Assembly: GCA_036501345.1 (NCBI GenBank)
Contig: DASYAN010000443.1
Location: 1 to 5,223, forward strand
Direction: 5' to 3'
Length of the DNA stretch: 5,223 nucleotides
DNA from: DASYAN01 sp036501345
Lineage (GTDB): Bacteria > Chloroflexota > Ktedonobacteria > Ktedonobacterales > Ktedonobacteraceae
The notes below the pieces were generated by a model, which was not told the DNA's origin, searched no databases, and saw nothing but the letters and a program-made list of their open reading frames with translations. The translations under genes and the position numbers were made by a program. Below are positions 5,119-5,223 of this stretch, piece after piece (the first letter of the stretch is position 1; every line of letters begins with the position of its first letter).

Positions 5119-5223
5119 CTTGCAGCGTTGTTGGAAAAGATGAAGCTCACAGGTATCCTCTAACTCTGCTCTTACAAATAGATAGAAGAAAAGTGAGCAT
5201 GCTCACCCAGGGGGAGGGACTCA
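5119..5223. other. right-edge stretch with a 14-bp palindrome
   Basis: The transposase frame stays open here up to a TGA at 5205-5203, but the translated residues (such as LFFYLFVRAELEDTCELHLF) show nothing I recognise. A perfect palindrome GTGAGCATGCTCAC lies at 5193-5206. No gene start, RNA gene or clear transposon end can be assigned. Confidence 0.35.

Noticed and set aside
1..5223. CRISPR array, tRNA or rRNA genes, phage or defence system
   Set aside because: I saw no regularly spaced repeats, tRNA-like cloverleaf sequence, rRNA sequence, or recognisable phage or defence genes on either strand.

Overview
The window looks like a piece of accessory, transposon-rich genome from a Ktedonobacteria-like member of the Chloroflexota. 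That placement rests on an ISKra4-type insertion sequence, a second transposase remnant of a kind I associate with Ktedonobacter, and the style of a SufB N-terminal fragment. It is recognition from memory, not a database match. Almost every chromosomal gene here is broken, so the window is best read as a gene graveyard. I found no new multi-gene system.

Left part (1-814): an unrecognised stretch with a few tiny minus-strand reading frames that have good ribosome binding sites, one of them running off the left edge. Next comes a minus-strand fragment of sufB (Fe-S cluster scaffold), which has a premature TAG at codon 9 and loses similarity after about 48 codons. Upstream of it lies an AT-rich stretch with a good sigma-70-type promoter.

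Central part (815-2635): an ISKra4-family insertion sequence of about 1.8 kb. It has 24-bp terminal inverted repeats (23 of 24 matching) and one minus-strand transposase split into two frames at a TTTTTCCCCCC run. The transposase stop codon lies inside the left inverted repeat. No target-site duplication is evident.

Right-centre (2636-4697): a promoter, a well-conserved TPP riboswitch (THI box), and then the remains of an ABC importer operon on the plus strand: ATPase (ThiZ-like), permease (ThiX-like) and THI5/NMT1-type lipoprotein (ThiY-like). In intact form such an operon imports a thiamine pyrimidine precursor and is shut off by TPP. Here the ATPase has a frameshift and loses its C-terminus in a deletion that also removed the permease N-terminus. 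The binding protein has an internal frameshift and its C-terminus is cut off.

Right end (4681-5223): a minus-strand internal fragment of a DDE-type transposase abuts the truncated binding-protein gene, pointing to rearrangement through mobile DNA. The last 100 bases hold a perfect 14-bp palindrome and nothing else I recognise.

The most informative point is regulatory: promoter, aptamer and ribosome binding site of the thi operon all look intact although every gene they control is disabled. The sufB fragment likewise keeps promoter-like and ribosome-binding sequences.
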